Below are positions 32,899-41,922 of a stretch of 49,926 nucleotides of DNA, piece after piece. The position numbers were made by a program, and so were the translations under genes. How positions within the stretch are numbered: the first letter of the stretch is position 1; every line of letters begins with the position of its first letter. The notes beneath the pieces were generated by a model. That model was not told the DNA's origin. It did no database searches and was given only the letters and a program-made list of their open reading frames with translations. The stretch is from Roseivirga echinicomitans (lineage in GTDB: Bacteria; Bacteroidota; Bacteroidia; Cytophagales; Cyclobacteriaceae), in NCBI RefSeq assembly GCF_001592935.1, contig NZ_LRDB01000011.1, positions 1-49,926 on the forward strand. Reading direction: 5' to 3'.

Positions 32899-34187
32899 TG
32901 AATGGCTTTTAAAGCTTTGTAGTTGGCTTCAATAATTTTATCGGCTAATTCTTCTGTAATTGAATCTGAAATAAAGAGGGTCTCAAATTGAGAAGGCGCT
33001 AAATAAACGCCATTGTTAAGCATCTCTCTAAAGTACTTCCCAAACAAGGCTGTATCACAAGTTTTGGCCGAATCGAAATCTGTTACTTTCTGGTTTGTAA
33101 AGAAAATACTGATCATAGAGCCAATTCTATTCATGGTATAAGGTAAGCCCAACGTATCGAGGTTCTTTTGAAAGCCCTCTTCTATTCGCTGAGTAATATT
33201 GGCCAAACGCTCATACAAACCATTTTCATTTTGGATTTGGTTAAGCATGGCCAAGCCTGCAGCCATGGCTACTGGATTGCCAGAAAGCGTTCCTGCTTGA
33301 TATACTGGCCCCACTGGCGATACAAAATCCATCAATTCCTTCTTTCCACCGTATGCACCAACAGGCATTCCGCCTCCAATAATTTTACCTAAAGTAGTCA
33401 AGTCAGCCTGTACATCGAAAACACCCTGTGCTCCTGACTTCGACAAACGGAACCCCGTCATCACTTCATCAAAAATGAGGATAATTCCATACTTATCACA
33501 CAGCGCTCTTAATCCTTGTAAGTAGCCTTCTTTAGGTAGAATACAACCCATATTACCAGCAACAGGCTCAAGAATTATAGCCGCAATTTCATTTCCTACT
33601 TTAGAAAGTAAATCTTTTGCTTTTTCTAGGTCATTAAAAGGAAGCGTAAGTGTATCAGCAGCGGTACCTTTGGTTACACCTGGACTATCTGGGGCACCCA
33701 TTGTCATAGCACCCGAGCCTGCTGCAATCAAAAATGAATCACCATGACCGTGGTAGCAACCTTCAAACTTTATAATCTTATCTCTTCCTGTGTACCCTCT
33801 CGCTAAACGCACAGCCGACATGGTAGCTTCAGTTCCAGAGTTCACCATTCTCACCTTTTCAATGGAAGGAAACATGCTGCAAATCATTTCTGCCATTTCA
33901 ATTTCGGCATTGGTGGGCGCACCAAAGGAAAGAGATGTCTTAACTGCATTTATAACAGCCGCTTCAATCTTCTCATTGGCATGACCAAAGAGCATTGGCC
34001 CCCAAGAATTGATCAGCTCAATAAAGGCATTATCATCTTCATCGTACATAAATGCCCCTTTCGCTCTTTTAATAAATAGCGGATTTCCCCCTACAGATTT
34101 AAAAGCACGAACAGGTGAGTTTACACCACCTGGAATAGATTTTTGAGCTTGGTCAAATAGCTTTTGACTGCGAGAAGTATTGAGCAT
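32895..34187 (-). CDS. hemL: Glutamate-1-semialdehyde 2,1-aminomutase
   Basis: 430 aa. Converts glutamate-1-semialdehyde to 5-aminolevulinate, the entry step of heme and other tetrapyrroles by the C5 route. Class III aminotransferase features are complete: GGVNSPVRAFKSVGGNP, FEGCYHGHGDSFLIAAGSG, IFDEVMTGFR (PLP Asp) and LGKIIGGGMPVGAYGG, which holds the PLP-binding Lys. It is the third gene of a tight minus-strand series (guaA, binding protein, hemL) with a 6-bp gap to the gene before it. It converges on the DUF3667 gene with a 4-bp overlap. Confidence 0.97.
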   Translation of the reverse strand: MLNTSRSQKLFDQAQKSIPGGVNSPVRAFKSVGGNPLFIKRAKGAFMYDEDDNAFIELINSWGPMLFGHANEKIEAAVINAVKTSLSFGAPTNAEIEMAEMICSMFPSIEKVRMVNSGTEATMSAVRLARGYTGRDKIIKFEGCYHGHGDSFLIAAGSGAMTMGAPDSPGVTKGTAADTLTLPFNDLEKAKDLLSKVGNEIAAIILEPVAGNMGCILPKEGYLQGLRALCDKYGIILIFDEVMTGFRLSKSGAQGVFDVQADLTTLGKIIGGGMPVGAYGGKKELMDFVSPVGPVYQAGTLSGNPVAMAAGLAMLNQIQNENGLYERLANITQRIEEGFQKNLDTLGLPYTMNRIGSMISIFFTNQKVTDFDSAKTCDTALFGKYFREMLNNGVYLAPSQFETLFISDSITEELADKIIEANYKALKAIH

Positions 34188-34193
34188 CTGAAA

Positions 34194-36020
34194 TTAATTA
34201 TTTGATTGTTTTACTTTAGAATCCACCATCCTCAAAATCGGGGTGTATCTATTGTCGTTGGACAGTTGATAACTGAAATTATCTGTCAATTCGCCAGGCA
34301 CCATTTGCTTCGTTTTTAGTCCAAACTGAAAGTATTTTCCATATTGAGACAACAGCCTGCCATATGTCACCATGATATCATAGCCAATGTAGGCATCGCC
34401 AAGTCTGTCTTCCTTTTTAGGCACAGCAGAAAACTTCTTTAAAAAGCGCTCTCTAAACTCTTTTACTGAAGGTTTTTCATAGTCAATCCAATTTGAACCC
34501 GTAAAAACAGCTTCTACCCTCTCTAATTGCTGGAAAGAGATGGATTGCTCTGAACTCAACCAACGTGATGAACCAACATAATAGATAGTATCTTCTCTGG
34601 CATCAATGCCGCTAATTACACTAGCAGACAGCGAGGGTATATCTGAGGCGATAAAGATATGGCCAAGGCTATCGGGCATGATCCCCAATTCTTCATTCAG
34701 AAAATCATCCTTCGAGTACTTTTCCCACTTCTTAACCCCGGCATCCAATAAAGAATCCATTTCAGCAATCATTCTAGCACGCTCAGCAGAGTCTTTATCC
34801 ACTTTGATTTTCTCTACCAGCATCTGCTGAATTTTCACCGATTCATTAGGTCGAATCATTTGCTCAATCACTACATTGAAAGAATCCTTTTCAATGAGTT
34901 TCCTGTAGAGTTGTGCTCTAGGTTTATCCGCTTCACTGGCATAGAAAATTGCCACATTCTTATTTTTGGTCAGGTGCTTTCGAGTATACTCCGCAGCACT
35001 AATGGCTAAGGATTCATTACTAGGGTAGTATAGAAACGCAAATGGATTATCGATCAAGATTTCACCATTGGACGACAAAGGGTTAATAAAATTGATTTTA
35101 TTCTCTTTCGAAAACCTAACCACTTCACCAATGGGGCCAGGATATGCTGGACCAACAATTAAATCAAGTTCTTTAAGTTTTGGATCAGCCAAAATAGCAC
35201 GGGTGGTGGTGGCACTAGTTTTAGTATCGAAGGTCATCAAATTGATATTGATATTCTCTTCTGCCAATTTCTCTAGGCCTAATTTCATCCCTTGTAAGAA
35301 CCTAACCGGCCAATCGTTCATCATACGAACTAGATTGGCAGAATCACCATTGTATTGAAATGGAAAGAACAAACCAATGTTATAGACCTCCTTTTTTGGA
35401 GAGAGATTCATTCCATCAATATTTACTTTGGGCGTGATGTTGAAAGTAGTGATCAAACTATCAATCAAGACAAAATTTCGATCCATCACATTCTCCGAGA
35501 GTAAGGATGTCAATAAATTGGATGCAATAATTGGGTCTGGATAATGTAGCAACAGGGATTTTAGTCGCTCTCTGTCCTTTTCTTTAGTCAAGTACTCTAT
35601 TTTCAGTGCATCAATTTCTTCTTTGAAATTGTCATCAGTAATCGTTTCTAAATGATTCAAGCCATTTTCAAGCTCACCATTTTCAAAAGCAATCTTCGCC
35701 TGCCATAAGTTAATCTCATTCGCAGACTCAGACCAATCGGGGTAATTTTCTTCTAACTGAGTGAACAACCCTTGCGCCATAGCAGCATCACCAGAGTGAT
35801 ATGCTGAAATCGCATGATAAAAATTTGCATACCTGACCAAATCATTATCCTGCCCTAAAGCACTGATTTGATTAAATCTACCCATTGCCAAGGCATATTG
35901 TTCCCGGTCCAACAAAGCCTTTGCTTCATCAAACATGATTTTAATGTCTTGAGCAAAAGATGAATGACCAACAAGGGACAAGAAAATTAATACTATAAAA
36001 CAGCGGGTCTTTATAATCAT
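34194..36020 (-). CDS. Exported periplasmic-binding-protein-like lipid/peptidoglycan-associated protein with TPR-like N-domain
   Basis: 608 aa with a signal peptide ending GHSSFAQ. Residues about 25-190 are helical, TPR-like repeats (FDEAKALLDREQYALAMGRF, YHAISAYHSGDAAMAQGLF). From about 215 a type 1 periplasmic-binding fold follows (NIGLFFPFQYNG, LIVGPAYPGPIGEVVRF, NKNVAIFYASEADKPRA). The combination resembles LpoA-type and branched-amino-acid-binding proteins of Bacteroidota. No permease genes are nearby, which argues against a standard ABC importer. The start at 36020 lies 2 bp after the guaA stop; an ATG at 36032 would overlap guaA. Confidence 0.8.
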   Translation of the reverse strand: MIIKTRCFIVLIFLSLVGHSSFAQDIKIMFDEAKALLDREQYALAMGRFNQISALGQDNDLVRYANFYHAISAYHSGDAAMAQGLFTQLEENYPDWSESANEINLWQAKIAFENGELENGLNHLETITDDNFKEEIDALKIEYLTKEKDRERLKSLLLHYPDPIIASNLLTSLLSENVMDRNFVLIDSLITTFNITPKVNIDGMNLSPKKEVYNIGLFFPFQYNGDSANLVRMMNDWPVRFLQGMKLGLEKLAEENININLMTFDTKTSATTTRAILADPKLKELDLIVGPAYPGPIGEVVRFSKENKINFINPLSSNGEILIDNPFAFLYYPSNESLAISAAEYTRKHLTKNKNVAIFYASEADKPRAQLYRKLIEKDSFNVVIEQMIRPNESVKIQQMLVEKIKVDKDSAERARMIAEMDSLLDAGVKKWEKYSKDDFLNEELGIMPDSLGHIFIASDIPSLSASVISGIDAREDTIYYVGSSRWLSSEQSISFQQLERVEAVFTGSNWIDYEKPSVKEFRERFLKKFSAVPKKEDRLGDAYIGYDIMVTYGRLLSQYGKYFQFGLKTKQMVPGELTDNFSYQLSNDNRYTPILRMVDSKVKQSNN

Positions 36021-36022
36021 GT

Positions 36023-37552
36023 TTACTCCCATTCTATTGTCGCGGGTGGTTTAGAACTGATGTCATAAACCACTCTGTTTACTCCTTTTACTTGATTGAT
36101 AATTTTATTCGAAACATCCTGCAAGAACTCATACGGTAAATTACACCAGTCGGCTGTCATACCGTCTACGCTGCTTACCGCTCTAAGTGCCACCACTTTT
36201 TCGTAAGTACGCTCATCTCCCATTACGCCAACCGATTGTACCGGAAGTAACATTGCTCCTGCTTGCCATACATCATCATACAAACCCGCTTCTTTCAAGC
36301 CATTGATAAAGATGTAATCTACTTCTTGAAGAATGGCCACTTTTTCAGCGGTAATATCTCCCAAAATCCGAATCCCCAACCCTGGGCCGGGAAAAGGATG
36401 TCTCCCCAAAATATTTTGGTCGATTTCCAAAGTTTTACCTACAAGTCTTACACCATCCTTGAAAAGCGTGTTTAATGGCTCAACAACTTTCAAGTTCATT
36501 TTATCCGGTAAACCACCAACGTTGTGATGCGACTTTATTGTAGCCGATGGGCCATTAACCGAAACCGATTCAATAATATCTGGATAAATAGTTCCTTGAC
36601 CTAACCATTTAACCCCCTGTATCTTCTGTGCTTCTTGATCAAATACCTCAATGAAAACACGACCAATCGCCTTACGTTTTCCTTCAGGGTCTGAAATTCC
36701 TTCTAGTGCTTTATAGAACTGATCTTTGGCATTCACACCTTTTACGTTCAAGCCCATTCCCTTATAGGACTCTAAAACGCTTTCGAACTCATTTTTTCTT
36801 AACAGTCCGTTATCAACGAAAATACAATGTAGATTTTCGCCAATGGCCTTATGAATAAGCACGGCAGCAACGGAAGAGTCTACTCCTCCAGAAAGACCCA
36901 AAACTACCTTATCATTGCCTAACTTTTCTTTGAGTTCAGTGATGGTAGATTCCACGAATACATCTGGCGTCCAATCTTGACTGCAACCAGCAATGTGAAC
37001 CACGAAATTTCTTAGTAACTCTTTTCCTTCGGTTGAATGTGTCACCTCAGGGTGGAACTGAATACCGTAAGTATCTTCATTCTGAATTTTAAAAGCGGCT
37101 ACCTTAACACTTGGTGTGCTAGCTATAACCTCAAAATCAGCTGGAAGGTCAGAGATCGTATCTCCGTGCGACATCCAAACCTGAGAACCCAAATTGATTT
37201 CTTTCATCAAATCAGAGTGCATGTCCACATGATTCAGTTTAGCACGTCCATATTCTCTGATTTCAGAGGGCAATACATTCCCGCCAAACTTCTGTGCCAT
37301 AAGCTGAGCACCGTAGCAAACACCTAATAAAGGCAACTTACCTCTGAATTGACTAAGATCTAAGTCAGGCGAACCTGCATCTCTTACAGAGCAAGGACTT
37401 CCTGAAAGAATGACTCCTTTAATGTCGTCTGTAATGGGTGGAATGTTGTTAAAAGGGTGGATTTCGCAATAGACATTGAGTTCTCTTACTCTACGGGCAA
37501 TTAGTTGAGTATACTGAGAACCGAAATCCAGAATAAGTATCTGTTCAGCCAT
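36023..37552 (-). CDS. guaA: GMP synthase (glutamine-hydrolysing)
   Basis: 509 aa. Converts XMP to GMP using glutamine and ATP. The class I glutamine-amidotransferase half has [16 protein letters not shown] (catalytic Cys) and [10 protein letters not shown] (His, Glu). The synthetase half has the PP-loop [11 protein letters not shown]. The C-terminal dimerisation domain ends in [11 protein letters not shown], the normal end. I use the ATG at 37552 ([11 protein letters not shown]); a TTG 6 bp upstream is less likely. First gene of guaA / binding-protein / hemL. No purine riboswitch was seen in the 170-bp upstream gap. Confidence 0.98.
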   Translation of the reverse strand: MAEQILILDFGSQYTQLIARRVRELNVYCEIHPFNNIPPITDDIKGVILSGSPCSVRDAGSPDLDLSQFRGKLPLLGVCYGAQLMAQKFGGNVLPSEIREYGRAKLNHVDMHSDLMKEINLGSQVWMSHGDTISDLPADFEVIASTPSVKVAAFKIQNEDTYGIQFHPEVTHSTEGKELLRNFVVHIAGCSQDWTPDVFVESTITELKEKLGNDKVVLGLSGGVDSSVAAVLIHKAIGENLHCIFVDNGLLRKNEFESVLESYKGMGLNVKGVNAKDQFYKALEGISDPEGKRKAIGRVFIEVFDQEAQKIQGVKWLGQGTIYPDIIESVSVNGPSATIKSHHNVGGLPDKMNLKVVEPLNTLFKDGVRLVGKTLEIDQNILGRHPFPGPGLGIRILGDITAEKVAILQEVDYIFINGLKEAGLYDDVWQAGAMLLPVQSVGVMGDERTYEKVVALRAVSSVDGMTADWCNLPYEFLQDVSNKIINQVKGVNRVVYDISSKPPATIEWE

Positions 37553-37555
37553 GCG

Positions 37556-37563
37556 CAAAAATA
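37556..37563 (-). promoter_or_regulatory. Candidate -7 box for guaA
   Basis: On the minus strand the sequence is TATTTTTG, an exact match to TAnnTTTG, ending 3 nt before the guaA ATG. If used, transcription would begin at or next to the ATG. Confidence 0.35.
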
Positions 37564-37728
37564 ATATTCAAGTCGACTAATCACTAATAAATAACAAGTA
37601 ATTGTGTCGCATCTTTTTAGACGAAAAGATTAAATTAATCAAGAGCGATCTGTGTTGGCAATCAAAATCAACTTCCTTAACTTAATATTGACAATACTGA
37701 ATCAGAACCTACTCAAATCAATAATGTA

Positions 37729-38139
37729 ATGAGCGGATACTCGGGCACTCCATTGGCCAAAAAATTAGGAATTAAAGAAGGTTTCAAAATCATTCTTTTA
37801 AACCAACCAGACTATTATTTAGACCTATTTGAAAGTCTACCCAGCGACATCGAGCTTTTAGATGAAGGCACCCAAGGTCAAGTTGATTTCATTCATTTTT
37901 TCACAAAATCTGAGGAAGAGCTTCAAAGCAAAATTCTAGACTTAAAATCAAAACTCAAACCATCTGGAATGATTTGGGTCTCTTGGCCTAAAAAAGCATC
38001 GAAAGTCCCCACCGATGTTGACGATAGCATTGTCCGAAAAGTAGGGTTAGAGAGCGGTTTAGTGGATGTAAAGGTTTGTGCCGTAGATGAAGTTTGGTCC
38101 GGGTTAAAATTCGTTTTTCGTTTAAAAGACCGTATCTAA
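37729..38139 (+). CDS. DUF3052 family protein
   Basis: 136 aa, cytoplasmic. The start MSGYSGTPLAKKLGIKEG and its Rossmann-like alternation of strands (FKIILLNQPDYYLDLF, DFIHFFTKSEEEL, GMIWVSWPKKAS) match DUF3052. The last strand reads VWSGLKFVFRLKDR. Function unknown. Start at the ATG at 37729. It diverges from guaA and is followed by the large BNR protein gene with its own leader. Confidence 0.85.
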   Translation: MSGYSGTPLAKKLGIKEGFKIILLNQPDYYLDLFESLPSDIELLDEGTQGQVDFIHFFTKSEEELQSKILDLKSKLKPSGMIWVSWPKKASKVPTDVDDSIVRKVGLESGLVDVKVCAVDEVWSGLKFVFRLKDRI

Positions 38140-38306
38140 TCTGAATGTTTATTTGGCCAAGAGACATATTTGCCAAATGATACATTACCAGACCTATTGA
38201 TACATTATTGAATACTATCCAGATCAAACCATTCATGTAATCTTTGCACCCGTTTTTTGCCCACGGTCTAAATTGAAGTAATTTAACACGATTCAAATCA
38301 ATAACT

Positions 38307-41030
38307 ATGAAATTTAGATTTACAAAAAACATTAAGATCGCTAGCTTTTTGCTTGTCTTATTGTGCTTTGCAGCTCCGTTTGCCCAAGCGCAAAAGATTC
38401 CGGCCAACGTAGCCGACAGAATTCACTTTAGAGACATCGGCCCAACCCGACAAGGTGGACGATATGTGGATTTCGCAGTAGTAGACAAATCAACAAAAAT
38501 CATCTATGCCGCAACAGCATCGGGTGGCGTATGGAAATCTGTGAATAACGGAATTTCATGGGAATCGCTTTTCGACAAAGAAAACATTATTTCAGTAGGC
38601 GCTATTGCCGTAGACCAACGCAACAATGATGTAGTTTGGGTAGGCTCAGGTGAAGCCAACAACTCTAGAAGTTCATACTGGGGAAATGGCATTTATAAGT
38701 CTACAGATGCAGGAAAGACATGGACTAACATGGGACTTCCTGAATCTCATCACATTGGGAGAATCCTTATTGATCCTAAAAACTCAGACGTTGTATATGT
38801 AGCAGCATTGGGTAAGCTTTATTCAGATAATCCAGAAAGAGGCTTATACAAAACTACTAATGGTGGTAAAAGCTGGACTAAAGTTCTCGAGGTTAAAAAA
38901 GATGACGGGAAATTCATTGGTGTGGTTGACGTGGCCATGAGCCCTAAAGATCCAAACACGCTAATTGCAGCCGCTTATGATAAAATCAGAACACCTTGGA
39001 CTTTTAATGAAGGTGGAGAAGGAAGTGGAATATACAAATCAACCAACGGTGGTAAAACTTGGAAAAAACTTTCTAAAGGTCTTCCAGGTGGTTTCTTAGG
39101 TAGAATTGGAGTAGCCTATGCACCAAGTAACTCTAAAGTAGTTTATGCCAACGTTGAAAACGTAAACGTTGACGGCATCTCTACAGAAGAAAGAAGAAGA
39201 ATGTTAGAAGTTGGTATTCCTTTAGAAAGAGGCCAATCAGTTGACGGAACAGAAATGTACCGTTCTGACGATGGTGGAGAATCTTGGAAGAAAATCAGTC
39301 CCGATGGAGTAGACATTGGTGGTGCTCCTTCTTACTACTATCAGCAAGTAAGAGTTAATCCAAAAAACCCTGACCATGTATATGTAATCGGTATTGGTAT
39401 GTGGGAATCGAGAAACGGTGGAGAGACTTGGGAAACACCTTTCAGATTTGGTGGAGACAACCACGCTATGTGGATTGACCCAGCTGACCCTGAGCATATG
39501 CTTTTAGGTTATGACCATGGAATGGGAATTACATATGACGGTGGTAAAACTTGGTATCATCCTGATGAAATTCCATTGGCCCAATTCTACGCAGTAGATG
39601 TTGACATGAATTTCCCATACAACGTATATGGTGGTCTGCAAGACAACGGTTCTGTAAGAGGCCCAAGCTCTAAAAGAGGTGGTTCTTCTATTGGCCTAGA
39701 AGATTGGAACCGAACAGGTGGTGGAGACGGAATGTACAACGTAATTGACAGAAGCAATAACCGTTACTTATACAATGAGTCTCAATTCGGACCGCTTTCT
39801 AGACTTGATTTAGAAACTGGCGAAAGCAAAGGTATACGCTATAGTGGTGATCGTAACATGCGTTGGAACTGGAATGCTCCTATTGTAGTATCTCAACACA
39901 ATAGTGATGTAATTTATCATGCAGGTAACAAAGTGGTTAAATCTAATTTCAGAGGCGAAAGCTGGACTGAAATCAGTGGTGACCTAAGCAAAAACGATCC
40001 TGTAAAAGCCAACGGTACTGGTAATATTCAGTACGGAACGATTACCACATTGGAAGAATCACCTATCGATGCCAATGAGCTTTGGGCTGGAACAGATGAC
40101 GGAAACGTACAAGTAACAACTGACGGTGGCAAAACATGGACGAACCTAAATGCTAACATTCCAAACAACCCTGAATACTGGGTAACAAGAATTGAAGCTT
40201 CAGCTCACACACCAGGTACTGCTTACCTTTCTTATAACGGTATGCGTAGAGATGTTTTCACAGCATACCTTTACAAAACTACAGACTACGGGAAAACATG
40301 GACGTCATTGGCGGCAGGTCTTCCAAATGAGCCTGTAAACGTAATCCGTGAAGATCACAAAAACCCTAACTTGCTATTTGTGGGTACTGAGCTTTCTGTT
40401 TATGCGAGTGTTGATGGTGGTAAAAACTGGGCAAAACTCAGCAACAACTACCCTACTAACCCTGCTTATGACATGGTGATTCACCCAAGAGAGAATGAAC
40501 TTGTTGTCGCTACACATGGTAGAGGTATTTTCATTGCCGACATTACTCCACTTCAAGGTTTAACTTCTGATGCATTCAGTTCAGATGCGACCTTATTCGA
40601 TGTACAGCCTGCCGTGCAGTGGGTACGTGGTTTAAGCAACACTTCGGCCTACACTAACTTTAATGGCGAAAGCCGTGCAGATGGTGTTCATATTAATTTC
40701 CACAGCAAGAATACTGGTAAAGCGACTATTAAAGTATTGAAGGGTACTAGAGAAATCTATAAAACTGAAATCAATGCTAAAGCGGGACTAAACCAAATGA
40801 TTTGGGGAATGGACGAAATCGTAAGTGAAAGAACAGAAGCTCAATTAAATCAAATGAGACAGCGTTTTGGCCGTTTTGGTTTGAGTGCTGAAGAATTGGA
40901 AGAAAGGGTTGCTCAATCGAGATATATCACTAAACCAACTCAGCCAGGTGAGTTTACTGTTATCCTTGAAATGAATGGAAAGACACAAAGTAAAGACACT
41001 AGAGTACTTCAAGACATCTGGTACAAATAA
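38307..41030 (+). CDS. Secreted Vps10/sialidase-like BNR-repeat beta-propeller protein
   Basis: 907 aa with a signal peptide ending APFAQA. The body is built of many BNR/Asp-box repeats, each with S-x-D-G-G-x-x-W or similar (KSTDAGKTW, KTTNGGKSW, RSDDGGESW, VTTDGGKTW, ASVDGGKNW and others), which form two beta-propellers as in Vps10/sortilin and sialidase-like proteins. The C-terminal roughly 170 residues form a different, beta-rich domain (VQPAVQWVRGLSNTSAY...). The family is common in Bacteroidota, usually annotated glycosyl hydrolase, but no sialidase Arg triad could be confirmed; it may be a secreted binding or scaffolding protein. A terminator follows. Confidence 0.88.
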   Translation: MKFRFTKNIKIASFLLVLLCFAAPFAQAQKIPANVADRIHFRDIGPTRQGGRYVDFAVVDKSTKIIYAATASGGVWKSVNNGISWESLFDKENIISVGAIAVDQRNNDVVWVGSGEANNSRSSYWGNGIYKSTDAGKTWTNMGLPESHHIGRILIDPKNSDVVYVAALGKLYSDNPERGLYKTTNGGKSWTKVLEVKKDDGKFIGVVDVAMSPKDPNTLIAAAYDKIRTPWTFNEGGEGSGIYKSTNGGKTWKKLSKGLPGGFLGRIGVAYAPSNSKVVYANVENVNVDGISTEERRRMLEVGIPLERGQSVDGTEMYRSDDGGESWKKISPDGVDIGGAPSYYYQQVRVNPKNPDHVYVIGIGMWESRNGGETWETPFRFGGDNHAMWIDPADPEHMLLGYDHGMGITYDGGKTWYHPDEIPLAQFYAVDVDMNFPYNVYGGLQDNGSVRGPSSKRGGSSIGLEDWNRTGGGDGMYNVIDRSNNRYLYNESQFGPLSRLDLETGESKGIRYSGDRNMRWNWNAPIVVSQHNSDVIYHAGNKVVKSNFRGESWTEISGDLSKNDPVKANGTGNIQYGTITTLEESPIDANELWAGTDDGNVQVTTDGGKTWTNLNANIPNNPEYWVTRIEASAHTPGTAYLSYNGMRRDVFTAYLYKTTDYGKTWTSLAAGLPNEPVNVIREDHKNPNLLFVGTELSVYASVDGGKNWAKLSNNYPTNPAYDMVIHPRENELVVATHGRGIFIADITPLQGLTSDAFSSDATLFDVQPAVQWVRGLSNTSAYTNFNGESRADGVHINFHSKNTGKATIKVLKGTREIYKTEINAKAGLNQMIWGMDEIVSERTEAQLNQMRQRFGRFGLSAEELEERVAQSRYITKPTQPGEFTVILEMNGKTQSKDTRVLQDIWYK

Positions 41031-41053
41031 GAATCGATTTTGAATTAGTATAT

Positions 41054-41087
41054 AAAGAGGTTGGTCATTTATGGTCAACCTCTTTTG
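41054..41087 (+). terminator. Rho-independent terminator
   Basis: AAAGAGGTTG pairs with CAACCTCTTT around a 12-base loop and is followed by TTGTTTT. It follows the BNR protein gene. Confidence 0.85.
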
Positions 41088-41158
41088 TTTTACTAGTGGC
41101 CCAACATTAATGAGAAAGATTTAACAAGTCTTAAAACAAAGAAAACGGATTGCTCAAA

Positions 41159-41166
41159 TAATTTTG
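41159..41166 (+). promoter_or_regulatory. Candidate -7 box for the lipoprotein gene at 41198
   Basis: TAATTTTG matches TAnnTTTG and ends 31 nt before the ATG. No clear -33 box is seen. Confidence 0.35.
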
Positions 41167-41197
41167 TTTACTTCGTGATCTCAAAAATCAGTATTCA

Positions 41198-41704
41198 ATG
41201 CGCATTAAGACTATCCTTTCAGCCCTTTTAATTTTCGCAGTAGCAGTAAGCTGTAAAAAAGAAAGCGTTCCCCAAAAACCAGTAGACTTCAGCTTTAAGG
41301 TTAAAATGTCTAAAAGGATCAATGACGCTACCATCATAAGTGGTTTTTATGGCCATTTGAAGGAGTTTGTCGGTCAAGATAGTGTTGGAGTTCCTGTTCA
41401 AAACAGCATTCTGCTTTATGACATAACACATAAAGAAGCCATAGAAGGAGTTGCTTATCAAAGCAATGGAACTACGTTTTATGACCTCAAGAAGCTTGAG
41501 AAAATGGATATCAACCCAAAGTTGACCGTGATTCCAAACAAGACTGGATTCTATCAGTTCGATTTGGGCGACCTAGAGTACTGTGTGCTGATTGAGGCCA
41601 AGAGAAACACGGGTTTCTACAGAGGCGGAATGCAAGTATTCAAAGGAGTATCTGATCAATTGAACGACAGAGAGCTCCGACTTGATTACAAGTCAACCCG
41701 CTAA
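41198..41704 (+). CDS. Hypothetical lipoprotein
   Basis: 168 aa. The leader LSALLIFAVAVSC ends in a lipobox (Cys20) followed by KKES, typical of a Bacteroidota lipoprotein. The remainder is a predicted small beta-rich domain; no family is recognised. It stands alone between two large secreted-protein genes. An envelope location is the only firm statement. Confidence 0.75.
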   Translation: MRIKTILSALLIFAVAVSCKKESVPQKPVDFSFKVKMSKRINDATIISGFYGHLKEFVGQDSVGVPVQNSILLYDITHKEAIEGVAYQSNGTTFYDLKKLEKMDINPKLTVIPNKTGFYQFDLGDLEYCVLIEAKRNTGFYRGGMQVFKGVSDQLNDRELRLDYKSTR

Positions 41705-41922
41705 TTCAATACTTCACTTTTATCACTTTTACACATAACCTCAACTCCATGAGGTTAAGAAGTATGCTTATTTGAGCGACCTTCTCAACTCCATCCTGCC
41801 CTAAATTCTTCAAAACGCTAAAGATTTGTTATCTTTTGGTACGGAATGTCATTTAAACATTCAATACTCATTGGAACATGATGCCCATTTTTTTATCAAA
41901 ATCTAAAACCATCAACTCAATC

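Noticed and set aside
34194-36020. Solute-binding protein of an ABC importer
   Set aside because: No permease or ATPase gene is adjacent, and the TPR-like N-domain is atypical for an importer subunit; left as a binding-fold exported protein.
37564-37728. Purine riboswitch upstream of guaA
   Set aside because: No purine-aptamer core or paired arms could be traced, and the sequence is A+T-rich without conserved loops.
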